Source: Sessilibacter corallicola
Lineage (GTDB): Bacteria > Pseudomonadota > Gammaproteobacteria > Pseudomonadales > Cellvibrionaceae
NCBI RefSeq assembly: GCF_021290925.1
Contig: NZ_JAJSLX010000004.1
Coordinates: 124,001-188,000 of the forward strand
Reading direction: 5' to 3'
Length of the DNA stretch: 64,000 bases
The notes beneath the pieces are model-generated. The model did no database searches, was not told where the DNA came from, and saw only the letters and a list, made by a program, of their open reading frames with translations. Shown here piece after piece: positions 54,960 through 64,000 of the stretch; within the stretch, counting starts at the first letter, position 1, and every line of letters starts with the position of its first letter. The translations under genes were made by a program, and so were the position numbers.

Positions 54960-55949
54960 ATGGCGTCAATTACTAAAAAAAATAATGTCAATTATCGGTG
55001 CTTAAGTGTACTGATGTTGGGTTCTCTCCTTGTTGGATGTGAGGCTTCTCTTAATTTGGAAGGCGTAGCGCAAGAGATGGATAAACCCATTCGTAGAACG
55101 GATCAATTCCAGGGGGTTGCGTCAAACGGTTCCACCATTGTTGCGGTTGGGTCGGATGGATTAATAGTGACAAGTGCTGTTAATGATTTAACGTGGAACA
55201 GAAAAGATATTGAAGGTTCGCCATCGTTTGTGGATGTTGATTCTTGTAGCGATAGCACATTCGTCGCTTTATCCATCGACAAACGGGTTTGGATAAGTGA
55301 TCCGCAAGGAGAGCATTGGTTACCAACGGAATTGCCAACGCCTGAAGATATGGTTGATGTGTCTTGCTCGCCAACGAATGATATTTGGACCGTTGGCAGT
55401 TTTTCTACTGTATTGTATTCGAGCGATAAAGGAAAAAGTTGGACAGAATCGACATTAAACGAAGATGCGTTACTGACCAGCATTCAATTTTTAGATGCTC
55501 AAACCGTGTTAGTCAGTGGTGAATTTGGGGTACTGTCGAAAACTACGGATGGCGGTATTACCTGGAGCGCGCCAGAGTATATTCCCAATGATTTTTACGT
55601 TCAAAGTGCATTTTTTAAATCCATTAACGAAGGCTGGGTTGCCGGTTTAAGCGGAAAAATTCTTTATACCAACGACGGTGGTTTAACCTGGAATACGCAA
55701 GTTACCTCTACCGAATCGCCATTGTACGGATTCATCGAAAGTAATAATCGTATTTTTGCCTATGGCGATCATTCTACCATTTTGGAATTGTCGGGTGAGC
55801 GTTGGCAATCCATCCCCAATGCTCAGTCACCGGTTTATATTCGCGCGGCATTGCAGCTAACAAAAAAGACCTTGTTAATGACGGGAGGCTCCGGTGCCTT
55901 ATATACGCTCGATGTGCCGTTTCGCGATATGAAAATTAGCCAGCAATAA
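54960..55949 (+). CDS. YCF48-like beta-propeller lipoprotein
   Basis: About 329 residues from the ATG at 54960; the longer frame from 54885 reads through the sigma54 promoter and is rejected. The signal ends L-L-V-G-C-E (lipobox). Repeats of the form (S/T)-x-D-G-G-x-T-W (T-T-D-G-G-I-T-W, T-N-D-G-G-L-T-W, S-D-K-G-K-S-W) are BNR/YCF48 propeller blades. Related proteins precede MMPL transporter genes in hydrocarbon and lipid gene clusters. Its exact role is unknown. Confidence 0.8.
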   Translation: MASITKKNNVNYRCLSVLMLGSLLVGCEASLNLEGVAQEMDKPIRRTDQFQGVASNGSTIVAVGSDGLIVTSAVNDLTWNRKDIEGSPSFVDVDSCSDSTFVALSIDKRVWISDPQGEHWLPTELPTPEDMVDVSCSPTNDIWTVGSFSTVLYSSDKGKSWTESTLNEDALLTSIQFLDAQTVLVSGEFGVLSKTTDGGITWSAPEYIPNDFYVQSAFFKSINEGWVAGLSGKILYTNDGGLTWNTQVTSTESPLYGFIESNNRIFAYGDHSTILELSGERWQSIPNAQSPVYIRAALQLTKKTLLMTGGSGALYTLDVPFRDMKISQQ

Positions 55950-55964
55950 AAAGAGTGCAAAGTT

Positions 55965-58361
55965 ATGGACAGAAAAATAACAACCGAACATAAGGCAACT
56001 CATTGGCTGCATTCATTGGATGAATCTGTGTTCAGACACCCGAAAAAAATTCTTACGGCCATTGCATTAATTACCGTGTTTTTTGCGCTGCAAATACCTG
56101 GCGTAAAAATGTATTCCGACTTTTCTGACCTGTTACCGCAGGAACACACTTACATTCAACTGCATAACGAAATTAAAGAATCATTTGGTGGTGCCAACGT
56201 TATTATTGTGGGTGTTGAAGTTGAACAAGGCGATATTTTTACCAATCAAGCGTTGGAAAAAATCCATCGCATGACGCTCGCCGTCGACAGCTTGCCTGGA
56301 ATTAATCACAACTTAGTGGCAAGTGTAACACATCGTAATTCACGCAAAGTTTGGATGACCCCAGAGGGGAACGTAAATTCCGAACCGTATTACGATCCTC
56401 AGGGCGGTGAGATGAGCCCCACGGCATTAGCAAATTTGCGTAGTGATGTGATTGCTAATCCAAGAGTGTATGGGCCGTTGGTTTCGCCTGATCGCAAAAT
56501 GGCGCTAATTAAAGCTCAGTTGAATGAAGGGCAGTTGGATTACGTGAATACATTTTCTGAAATTCAGAAAATGCGAGCGAGTGAAAGTACCGACGGTTTT
56601 AAAATTCATGTTACCGGCCAACCGATGTTGGTGGGCTGGGCTTATCAGTATCTTGATCAGATTATCGAGATATTTTTATTTACCGCGTTAATCATGATTG
56701 CGCTGTTAATTTTCTATTTTAGAAAAGCGTACGGTGTGCTCGTTCCTCTTGCGGCCGTTGTGGTGTCGTCGATTTGGGGCATTGGGATTATCTCTTTATT
56801 TGGATACAACCTAGATCCACTGGGCTTGGTGATTCCATTTTTAATTTCCGCGCGGGCTATGTCGCACGGTATTCAGATTGTTGAACGCTATTATCAGGAA
56901 TTAAGCGAGCACGCCGACCATCATTTATCGGCACGGTTAACGTTCGAAAGTCTGTTTCGCCCTGGCAGCCTAGGTGTGGTTTCCGATGCAATTGGTTTGT
57001 TGTTAATCGCTATTGGTTCCATTCCGCTAAACACCAAGCTCGCGCATTATGCGTCTCTGTGGGCACTGTGCATTATTATTACTGTTTTACTGGCAGTGCC
57101 GCTGTTGTTGTCGGTGTTGCCAAAACCGAAACAAACTTCGATCAAAAATAATGCCTTAAGAAGTATTGGTGTAGGGTGTGCGCATATTGTACACAGTGAA
57201 CGCGCGGCGAAAAAAGTCCTGTTAATTGCAGCCGTGACCTTGGTGTGTGGTTGGTATTTCTCGTCGAATGTGGTGATCGGAGAATCTGAACCCGGCTCAC
57301 CAATTTTGTATCAAAGCCACGATTACAATGTTTCGTCGAAAGCGATAAACGACAGTTTTCCGGGCTCCGAAGAATTGTACATTGTGGCTGAAACCGATGC
57401 GGTTGGCGGTATTAAACGACCTGAGGTTCTCAACGCGTTATCGGATTTACAGAAACACATGCTGTTAGATCCAGAGGTGGGCGGCGCCAAAGGTATTCCC
57501 GATTTAATCAAGCAAGTAAATCGTTTATTGCACAATGATGATCCGCGTTGGATTCAAATTCCCAACGATCAGCAGTATGTGGGTGGCCTGATGTTTACCT
57601 ACATGATGTCGAGCCCGATTCCTGGTGCGCTCAATGAATTTATCGATACCGACGAACGCATTGCTAATTTGGTGTTTTATTACAAAGACCATCAAGGTGA
57701 AACCATTCGTCGAGCCATTCATACGGCAAAACAGTGGATTGCCGACAATGAAGGAAAAGTAGAAGGGCTCACCATTCGTTTAGCGGGAGGAACTATTGGT
57801 GTAACCGCGGCGATGAATGAAGCCGCCTACGAAACGAATTTAATGGTGTTGCCGTTAGTCTTTTTATTAATTTTTGCCATGGTCATGTTCTTTTACCAGT
57901 CGTTAGCGGCCGGTGCCATGATGTTTATGGCCATGCTTTTCGCTACCACATTAACTTACGCCTACATGGGTATTTCCCACATGGGTATCAATATTAATAC
58001 GGTGCCTATTATTGCCGTCGGTGTTGGTGTGGGCATTGATTATTCGATTTACATGATGGATCGCATTCGTACCGAAATGGTCCATTGCCAAAATTTAAAA
58101 GACGCCGTACGCAAAGCGGTAAGCACCACCGGATTGGCAATCAGCTTTACTGCAATCACGTTAATTGCGGGGATTGTTATGTGGGTATTACTTTCTGACC
58201 TTCGGTTCCAATCCGATGCGGCATTACTGCTCACCGTTATGGTGGTACTCAACGCGATTGCGGCGATGTTGTTGGTGCCAAGTTGGGTGCTTGTCTTTAA
58301 ACCGAAATTTATTTGTCGAGTGTATCAAGACGAAGATCTAGTGATTCACACCGCTACGTGA
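55965..58361 (+). CDS. MMPL/RND-superfamily transporter
   Basis: 798 residues with about 12 predicted membrane segments in two halves, each preceded by a large periplasmic loop. The first loop starts Y-S-D-F-S-D-L-L-P-Q, typical of HAE2/HAE3-like hydrophobe exporters. It follows the YCF48-like gene by 15 nt. A hydrophobic aromatic compound or a membrane lipid is the likely substrate, by context. Confidence 0.88.
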   Translation: MDRKITTEHKATHWLHSLDESVFRHPKKILTAIALITVFFALQIPGVKMYSDFSDLLPQEHTYIQLHNEIKESFGGANVIIVGVEVEQGDIFTNQALEKIHRMTLAVDSLPGINHNLVASVTHRNSRKVWMTPEGNVNSEPYYDPQGGEMSPTALANLRSDVIANPRVYGPLVSPDRKMALIKAQLNEGQLDYVNTFSEIQKMRASESTDGFKIHVTGQPMLVGWAYQYLDQIIEIFLFTALIMIALLIFYFRKAYGVLVPLAAVVVSSIWGIGIISLFGYNLDPLGLVIPFLISARAMSHGIQIVERYYQELSEHADHHLSARLTFESLFRPGSLGVVSDAIGLLLIAIGSIPLNTKLAHYASLWALCIIITVLLAVPLLLSVLPKPKQTSIKNNALRSIGVGCAHIVHSERAAKKVLLIAAVTLVCGWYFSSNVVIGESEPGSPILYQSHDYNVSSKAINDSFPGSEELYIVAETDAVGGIKRPEVLNALSDLQKHMLLDPEVGGAKGIPDLIKQVNRLLHNDDPRWIQIPNDQQYVGGLMFTYMMSSPIPGALNEFIDTDERIANLVFYYKDHQGETIRRAIHTAKQWIADNEGKVEGLTIRLAGGTIGVTAAMNEAAYETNLMVLPLVFLLIFAMVMFFYQSLAAGAMMFMAMLFATTLTYAYMGISHMGININTVPIIAVGVGVGIDYSIYMMDRIRTEMVHCQNLKDAVRKAVSTTGLAISFTAITLIAGIVMWVLLSDLRFQSDAALLLTVMVVLNAIAAMLLVPSWVLVFKPKFICRVYQDEDLVIHTAT

Positions 58362-58428
58362 GGCGCTAAATTCCCGGCGAATGGATTCGTATTTACATTA
58401 TAATAAAAATCTAAATAGGGCTAATGAG

Positions 58429-60102
58429 ATGATAAAAAATATAACAACCCTTAATCGAAACAAGCTATGCGTTGCAATGACAATGTCTATTACCGCTGGT
58501 TTTTCTGTTCAGAGTTCAACTGTTCACGCAGGTGAGACAGACTGGTCTGGATTTGTCGAAAATGCTACCTATGTAAGAGACGCTGTGGGGTTATCTAAAT
58601 TTCGCAATACGTTTCAGGGGGAATTTACGCACGAGATAGACAGCCAAAGTTGGAGTAATGTTCGAATTAACGGCATCTTACGCGGCACCTACGACGGTGT
58701 GTATGATTTAAATGACGACGAATTTGGTCGTGACGCCCAAGAGCCGTTTTTGGGGTCTAACTTTCACGACCGTGGACCGGCGACCACTGTAATCCCTGGC
58801 CCAAATACCACAATTTTATCGGCCGGTGTTCCGTTTCCCTGTGAAAATGATCCGCTTTTGTGCCGGAATTTAGACGGCTATCAAGATGAAAAAGAAAGTG
58901 ATGCTATTTTCCCGGAGTTTAATGATCGGCTCGATTTTTTGAGAGAGTTGTATATTACCGCCGATAAAAATTTGGCGAACGGCGATATCTTAAATGTGAG
59001 TTTTGGTAGACAACAGGTCGTGTGGGGAAAAACGGATTTATTCCGGGTACTGGACGTTATTAATCCCGTGGATTTTTCGCGTCACAATATTTATGACGAA
59101 CTGGAAGACATTCGAATTCCACAGTGGATGATTACCACCGAATGGCGGATGGGTCCGAATAAACTGCTGGATGATTCTAATTTATCCTTCGTTTGGAACA
59201 TTGATAAGTTTAGGCCCAGTAATTTAGGTACTTGTGGTCAGGCTTACCGTATTTTGGATGCCGGTTGTTTCTTTGCGTCTTACCTAAACGCAGCCGATTT
59301 GGGCATTCCTCTTTACGACGAAAACGTGCCTATCATTCACGATGTAGAAGAACCGGCTTGGAGCTTAAGCAATACTCAATACGGCGTGAAGTGGGAAGGG
59401 GTTTATCAAGATTTAACATTTTCTTTAAACGCTTTGCACTACCGTCAGCAGTTGCCGTCTCTGCATTTTCGCCCGAACGAGTTAGACCCTAATTTACCGG
59501 CCGCAGACGGTGTGTTCGATATTCGTTTTCCTCGGGTGAATTTGTTGGGTGGCTCTGCGGATTATTATTCTGGTGCAATCGATGCCGTTTGGCGATTGGA
59601 ACTGGCTTATACCCAGGGTGAAGAGCTGCCGCGCGATGCTAACGGCCACAAAGAAACGGACATTGCCCGTTACGTGATTGGTTTTGATAAAAACCAAGTG
59701 ATTCGTTCATTGGGAACATCGAGCGCGTTCTTAATTTCTGCGCAAGTGTTTGGCGAACATATTTTGGAGCATGAATCCGATATGCCGAACGATGAAGACA
59801 ACTGGATTGCAACGTTATTGTTTAAGGGATTTTATAAAAATAATCGCCTAAGTCCGCAAATCATTATTGCCCACGATTTTGGCGCTGAAGCAACCGTTGT
59901 TGCGCCGAGTGTGTCGTGGATTCCCGATAACCATTGGTTGTTCAATTTGGGGTTAAACGTTAAAACCGGCGGTGGTCAAAAATTCTTTTGGTCAGTAGCA
60001 GGTACTGAAACCTACGAACCTTTAGCTCGATTTACCAATGGCCCCATTGGCGTTGCCAATCGTGAAGACGAATTGCAATTCACCGTTCGCTACAGCTTTT
60101 AA
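58429..60102 (+). CDS. DUF1302-family outer-membrane-type protein
   Basis: About 557 residues from the ATG at 58429; ATG at 58381 would add 16 polar residues before the signal peptide. The signal ends at about V-H-A-G. The rest is rich in aromatic beta strands (G-R-Q-Q-V-V-W-G-K-T-D-L-F-R) and ends in R-Y-S-F, with terminal phenylalanine as in outer-membrane barrels. DUF1302 proteins travel with DUF1329 proteins. A porin-like role in hydrophobic substrate passage is inferred. Confidence 0.8.
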   Translation: MIKNITTLNRNKLCVAMTMSITAGFSVQSSTVHAGETDWSGFVENATYVRDAVGLSKFRNTFQGEFTHEIDSQSWSNVRINGILRGTYDGVYDLNDDEFGRDAQEPFLGSNFHDRGPATTVIPGPNTTILSAGVPFPCENDPLLCRNLDGYQDEKESDAIFPEFNDRLDFLRELYITADKNLANGDILNVSFGRQQVVWGKTDLFRVLDVINPVDFSRHNIYDELEDIRIPQWMITTEWRMGPNKLLDDSNLSFVWNIDKFRPSNLGTCGQAYRILDAGCFFASYLNAADLGIPLYDENVPIIHDVEEPAWSLSNTQYGVKWEGVYQDLTFSLNALHYRQQLPSLHFRPNELDPNLPAADGVFDIRFPRVNLLGGSADYYSGAIDAVWRLELAYTQGEELPRDANGHKETDIARYVIGFDKNQVIRSLGTSSAFLISAQVFGEHILEHESDMPNDEDNWIATLLFKGFYKNNRLSPQIIIAHDFGAEATVVAPSVSWIPDNHWLFNLGLNVKTGGGQKFFWSVAGTETYEPLARFTNGPIGVANREDELQFTVRYSF

Positions 60103-60123
60103 GTATAAAAAAGGTAAATAGAC

Positions 60124-61440
60124 ATGTTTAACAAACTTATATTAGCGTTTACAACGAGTGCCTTATTCTCGGTTGGCACGACAGCCGCTGTGATAACCGA
60201 CGAGATTATCCAAGAATCCTTTTATCCCTACGCTCAGGGTGTTCCGTCAGCTGATTCTGTACAGCCAGGTATGGTGATTAACGCCGGTAATGTAGATTCG
60301 GTAAAAGACTATCTTGATCCCGCCATGTATATGTTCATCAAAAATGGCGATTACGAAATGAAGGTGGGTGAGACAACTGATTTTGCCTTGCATCAATCTT
60401 ATGTTGATGCCACAAAAAAATATTCCGGTGATGTAGTGCTCGGTGAAAAACCCGGAGAAATCACCGGCTCTGTGGCCGGGCGGCCGTTTCCTGAAGAGCC
60501 GTCTATGGATGATCCTCGTGCGGGAGAAAAATTAGCGTGGAATTATAAATACGGTTACAACTGGGGGGATTCTGCGTCGATTTATCCTTTTTATTGGAAG
60601 TATCGCGATATGAAAAAAGGAAAAGTGGAAAGAACGGTAAAAATGAATTTCCATTTTTTAAACTTTACCCATCGTACTCAACAAGAACCGTACCCAGCAA
60701 TTACGCCAAATCCATCCAATTTATTCCGTGGTATTTACGTGCAGGTGTTGGAGCCGTTTGATGTCAAAAACACACAGTTGTTAATTCAACGTTTTGAAGA
60801 TGACTTAAAACGCGATAACGCCTATTTGTACTTAGGTTTTCAGCGTCGAGTGCGACGCTTATCGTCGGGGCAGGTAACCGACGCCTTTTTGGGTTCCGAC
60901 GTTATGATCGAAGATTTTGAAGGCTACAACGGTCGCATCAGTGATATGAATTGGACCTACAAAGGCACGAGAACCATGTTGTTACCCATGTACAATCACA
61001 ACGATATGGATCTAGACACAGAAACACACAAAGACGACGATGGTTATCAAGTGGTTAAGTTTGGTGGTAAAGGCGGGTGTTTTCCTGAAATTACCTGGCA
61101 GTTGCGAAAAACCTACGTAGTGGAGTCTTCGGCGGTGGATTCTAATCACCCAATCAGTAAGCGTGAACATTTTATTGATGCGCAGACATTCACGATCCCA
61201 AGAAATATTACGTACGATAGAAAAGGTGATATGTGGAAGAGTTGGTCGATAGGTCAGGCTCACCCTGATCATCATTTACCCATTAACAAGGGCACTGGCG
61301 TTGCCATTGATGACAGCTTTTCTATGATTGATATTCAAGCAAATCACTGTACTACTGGTCAGTTTAAAGGAATTGTAGATCCAAAATTAACACCACCAAG
61401 CAAAATGACGGTACAAAACCTACGCGCATCAGGCCGCTAA
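60124..61440 (+). CDS. DUF1329-family exported protein
   Basis: 438 residues with a signal peptide (residues about 1-22). Characteristic features are G-R-P-F-P-E-E-P, F-H-F-L-N-F-T-H-R and Y-K-G-T-R-T-M-L-L-P. It has a LolA/LolB-like fold by family knowledge. It pairs with the upstream DUF1302 gene and is closed by a strong terminator, so it ends the cassette. Confidence 0.85.
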   Translation: MFNKLILAFTTSALFSVGTTAAVITDEIIQESFYPYAQGVPSADSVQPGMVINAGNVDSVKDYLDPAMYMFIKNGDYEMKVGETTDFALHQSYVDATKKYSGDVVLGEKPGEITGSVAGRPFPEEPSMDDPRAGEKLAWNYKYGYNWGDSASIYPFYWKYRDMKKGKVERTVKMNFHFLNFTHRTQQEPYPAITPNPSNLFRGIYVQVLEPFDVKNTQLLIQRFEDDLKRDNAYLYLGFQRRVRRLSSGQVTDAFLGSDVMIEDFEGYNGRISDMNWTYKGTRTMLLPMYNHNDMDLDTETHKDDDGYQVVKFGGKGGCFPEITWQLRKTYVVESSAVDSNHPISKREHFIDAQTFTIPRNITYDRKGDMWKSWSIGQAHPDHHLPINKGTGVAIDDSFSMIDIQANHCTTGQFKGIVDPKLTPPSKMTVQNLRASGR

Positions 61441-61463
61441 AGATACGTTAAAATAACCTTATT

Positions 61464-61503
61464 GCCGCGCGTTTACTCGAAACAGCAAACGCGCGGCTTT
61501 TTT
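61464..61503 (+). terminator. Strong terminator after the envelope cassette
   Basis: GCCGCGCGTTT and AAACGCGCGGC form an 11-bp GC-rich stem, followed by T6. It lies about 25 bp after the DUF1329 stop. Confidence 0.9.
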
Positions 61504-61617
61504 ATAGTCGTTTATTTTTTTATTTGGTTTTATTCTTTGTTTAGGCTGAATTTTGGAATCTGCTGGAAGTTCCTATAGTATAAATTGCGTTACTTAATAT
61601 TCTAAAGGAACGTTCTT

Positions 61618-61866
61618 ATGCTTTCTTGGATTGTTCACATTATTGGGCTTGGGGTATTTTGGCTTCTTATTGATACTGCATCAGATTCCACGTTTCTCAA
61701 CACCGTTTGTCCTCTCTTATTTGGCGTATTGTTAATTTCCTTGGTGGTAAAAATTGCGTTGTCGATGGGTTCCTCTAACGGTGGCAGTGGCGGCGGTTTT
61801 GGCGGCTACGGCGGAGACGGTGGTGGTTTTGGCGATGGTGGCGGCGGTGGAGATGGCGGCTGTTAG
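61618..61866 (+). CDS. Small membrane protein with a glycine-rich tail
   Basis: 82 residues; AAAGGAACG precedes the ATG. Two hydrophobic segments (about 5-20 and 31-50) are followed by a tail of G-G-x repeats ending in G-G-C. Low-complexity tails of this type occur in small membrane proteins of unknown function. Not recognised further. Confidence 0.55.
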   Translation: MLSWIVHIIGLGVFWLLIDTASDSTFLNTVCPLLFGVLLISLVVKIALSMGSSNGGSGGGFGGYGGDGGGFGDGGGGGDGGC

Positions 61867-62047
61867 GGTTGACGTGCTGAAGAGTATGCAATGTAGCTTA
61901 ATATTTGTTTAACGTGCGTAAAGATAGTTAAGGTGAGGTGCTTTTGATAGGCGATTGAAATAATATTGATTCTTATTTGCATAAATTAAGCAAACGCTAA
62001 ATAGCGGTTTAATTTAAACGCTGTGAGAGTCGTTAGGGATTTATTTT

Positions 62048-62293
62048 GTGACCAATCTGAAAATTCCCACCGCTGAAGAATTACTGCTGATTTTATTTGT
62101 GGTAGTGCCTATATTCGCAGTGTGTTACTACTTTTACTATTACCTTCCTCATAAAGAAGGTGAGATGGAATGCCGAGACTATTGCAGTTTAAAAGGCTAT
62201 GTCAGCTACGAGTATGTACATCCGTCTAAAGGAAATCTGGGTAAATCTCGCGTTAAATGCCGGTGTAAAACCAAACAAAATTCAACACGCTAA
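62048..62293 (+). CDS. Small membrane protein with cysteine-rich C-terminus
   Basis: 81 residues from a GTG. One membrane segment (about 13-33) is followed by a soluble part with C-R-D-Y-C and C-R-C pairs that could bind metal or form disulfides. Family unknown. Confidence 0.5.
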   Translation: MTNLKIPTAEELLLILFVVVPIFAVCYYFYYYLPHKEGEMECRDYCSLKGYVSYEYVHPSKGNLGKSRVKCRCKTKQNSTR

Positions 62294-62459
62294 TTTCTAC
62301 TTAAGTGTATCTTTATTTAACTTCATTTCTATTTAACCTCATTCTAGTGAATGATGCCCTGTTTTTTATTGCCTTTGTTCTCAACGTGTAAACTTTTGCG
62401 AACTCGTTTTATTAGTCATGCCTCCGTAGAATAAAATGCCCTAAAAAGGAGGAAATAGA

Positions 62460-62969
62460 ATGTCTGAAGCTTGGGGAAGTTTGCTGATTAAATCTTCTAC
62501 TGATGTCATGTCGGGGTTAGAACAATCCGATGAAGGTGTCAGTTGGGAGTTAATTTTAGCGCTGTTTGCGTCTGCGGGTATTGAATCTCCGCTTGAAACT
62601 CATTCAATGCTGTCTTTCAGTGAAGGTAACACCTTTTATCACGAAGGCTTGGAGAAATCGGCTGATTTTATAGAGATCAGTATTTTTGGTGACGAGTGGA
62701 TGCCGGTGGTACAGTCGTTAGTGAAGCTGGGCAAAGGCATCGAGCTATACGGCATTATCGGCCACGAATACGGATTTAATGAGTACTATGTATTGAATGC
62801 TGACGGTAAGCATTTCTTTGACGTCGTCGATTTTGAAGGCGATGAGGACGTTGATGAAGATGCAGTAACCGAGCAGTGGTTAAAATGTATTCCCCTTGAA
62901 ATACAATCTGCATTTCCTGCTATTTTTAATCGTGGCAATGATGATGAAGAGGAAGAAGGCGAAGAATAA
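62460..62969 (+). CDS. Acidic hypothetical protein, 169 residues
   Basis: The ATG at 62460 has a strong AAGGAGG ribosome-binding site. The protein is soluble with an acidic C-terminal tail (D-D-E-E-E-E-G-E-E). I do not recognise a domain. The strong ribosome-binding site supports it as a real gene. Confidence 0.6.
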   Translation: MSEAWGSLLIKSSTDVMSGLEQSDEGVSWELILALFASAGIESPLETHSMLSFSEGNTFYHEGLEKSADFIEISIFGDEWMPVVQSLVKLGKGIELYGIIGHEYGFNEYYVLNADGKHFFDVVDFEGDEDVDEDAVTEQWLKCIPLEIQSAFPAIFNRGNDDEEEEGEE

Positions 62970-62978
62970 ATAATTCTT

Positions 62979-63227
62979 TTGTTGTTCTTTTACTGTTTTT
63001 TAGTCGTTGTTTTTTTATTGTTATTAGTATCTAAAGAACGCTTTGGCGGTGGCTTTATCCTCTGTTGGAGCGTTTCAAAATGGTCTTTTCTGTTGTACGT
63101 AATTTGGCTTTTATTGTCGCTTTTTGCCGCTGCTTTAGAGATTTTTCACCGTTCTTTTTCAACCACAGTTGAAGCCATTTCCTATCTATTCGTCCTTAAA
63201 TATAGGCAGATTTTTGATCAATTTTGA
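62979..63227 (+). CDS. Possible small hydrophobic protein
   Basis: 82 codons opening with TTG and no clear ribosome-binding site. The translation has two strongly hydrophobic segments. It follows the acidic-protein gene by 9 nt and may be co-translated, or may be spurious. Confidence 0.3.
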   Translation: MLFFYCFLVVVFLLLLVSKERFGGGFILCWSVSKWSFLLYVIWLLLSLFAAALEIFHRSFSTTVEAISYLFVLKYRQIFDQF

Positions 63228-63382
63228 ACGGGTCAATCCCTGGCGTTACATTGGCGCTTTCGGATTTTCAAACCAATATTCAAAATAAGCCGTCTAATTT
63301 ATGTTAGCCAAAACAGCAATGAACTGTTTTGTCGATAATAATCATTCTAATTTAAACTCTTAAGGCTACCTACTGGAAGATT

Positions 63383-64000
63383 ATGAAATTTAAATCATTC
63401 ACATTGGCACCCTTGGCGCTGGCTGTAGCGCTGAGTGCTTGTTCGGAGAAGCAATCCAGTACTCAATCGGCTGCGGTTGAGCAACCTAAATCGGCACCTG
63501 TAGAGGTTGTTGTGAATCAAAACAAGGAATTCTTGGACTATATTGATTCCATCGCGAAGGATGTACTTCAACGTGATCCTTTCTCAGCGACGAGTTTGGG
63601 CGTAACCGAAGAATACGTTGGCCAGAGTTTTAACGATAAAATTTCTGATATGAGCCAAGCGTCGGTAGAGCATGAAAAATCCGAAAATGGTCGTTTGCAA
63701 GAAGCGTTGTCGATGTACGATCCGGCGAATTTGTCGGGTACTGCATTAACAACGTATCAATTGTTAAAAAATTCATTGGAATTGGGTGAGTCTTTCAAAC
63801 CCATTTTAAACGGTGCGTTTGGCGCGTTCAGTTATTTTACGCCGTTCCCCATTACCCATATTTCTGGTCCGCACATTAATTTGCCGCGCGCACTGCAAAC
63901 CGAACATCCTCTGACGTCTGAGAAAGACGCACGCGACTACATTTCGCGTTTGTCTGCGGTCAAAGAAGAATTTACCGGCCTTGCCAATGTCATCAAAAAA
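63383..64000 (+). CDS. DUF885-type lipoprotein, partial at window edge
   Basis: From ATG at 63383 (GGAAG upstream) the frame is open to the right edge, 206 codons visible. The signal ends L-S-A-C-S with a lipobox cysteine at about residue 20. Segments such as D-P-F-S-A-T-S-L-G-V and Q-L-L-K-N-S-L-E match the start of DUF885 proteins, which resemble zinc peptidases; the metal motif lies outside the window. Confidence 0.7.
   Translation, partial: MKFKSFTLAPLALAVALSACSEKQSSTQSAAVEQPKSAPVEVVVNQNKEFLDYIDSIAKDVLQRDPFSATSLGVTEEYVGQSFNDKISDMSQASVEHEKSENGRLQEALSMYDPANLSGTALTTYQLLKNSLELGESFKPILNGAFGAFSYFTPFPITHISGPHINLPRALQTEHPLTSEKDARDYISRLSAVKEEFTGLANVIKK

Overview
The window reads as a chromosome segment of a moderately AT-rich, probably marine gammaproteobacterium. 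The support is the gene set: TruC, RsuA and RluA-type pseudouridine synthases, RsmC, FolD, a Rof-like protein, NhaR, YafJ-type amidotransferase, type I-E CRISPR-Cas, and a multicomponent phenol hydroxylase with meta-cleavage genes. A genus cannot be fixed from the sequence alone.

Layout. 1-7.3 kb: RNA-modification and housekeeping genes (four RNA modifiers, FolD) plus an exported hydrolase. 7.6-8.1 kb: tRNA cluster Pro-Arg-His behind a clear sigma70-type promoter. 8.2-15.4 kb: accessory region with a 1020-residue lipoprotein made of two tandem halves, an orphan immunity gene preceded by the 3' stump of a lost toxin gene, and an intact PAAR - type-44-like toxin - immunity unit. 15.4-24.3 kb: mostly ordinary genes (Rof-like protein, orphan histidine kinase, tRNA-Val and tRNA-Asp, YafJ-like amidotransferase, SulP transporter, HPF-like protein, NhaR-like regulator, rhodanese).

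24.6-36.5 kb is a type I-E CRISPR-Cas locus: cas3, cse1, cse2, cas7e, cas5e, cas6e, cas1, cas2. Cas1 carries one in-frame TAA at codon 130, between its N-terminal sheet domain and the catalytic domain. Two CRISPR arrays (11 and 8 repeats) each follow a 59-bp leader that is the same apart from one base. Between the arrays sits an AHH-nuclease toxin with an Imm11-like immunity partner. This pair embedded inside a CRISPR locus is the most unusual arrangement in the window.

36.5-61.5 kb is an aromatic-catabolism island. Phenol hydroxylase genes (dmpKLMNOP type) run rightward. The meta-cleavage genes (dmpQBCEFGH, then dmpI) run leftward; no dmpD hydrolase is seen. Two DmpR/XylR-type sigma54 activators are present. 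One lies between the two catabolic operons. The other overlaps a GlcG/HbpS-like gene, and a PanE-like gene lies just beyond. Three good -24/-12 promoter matches precede dmpK, the meta operon, and a downstream cassette of YCF48-like lipoprotein, MMPL/RND transporter, DUF1302 and DUF1329. This suggests that the envelope cassette belongs to the same regulon: phenol to catechol by the hydroxylase, ring cleavage by DmpB, oxidation to pyruvate and acetyl-CoA by DmpC/I/H/E/G/F, and substrate or product handling at the envelope by the last four genes.

61.6-64 kb holds four small genes I do not recognise and the start of a DUF885-type lipoprotein that runs off the right edge.
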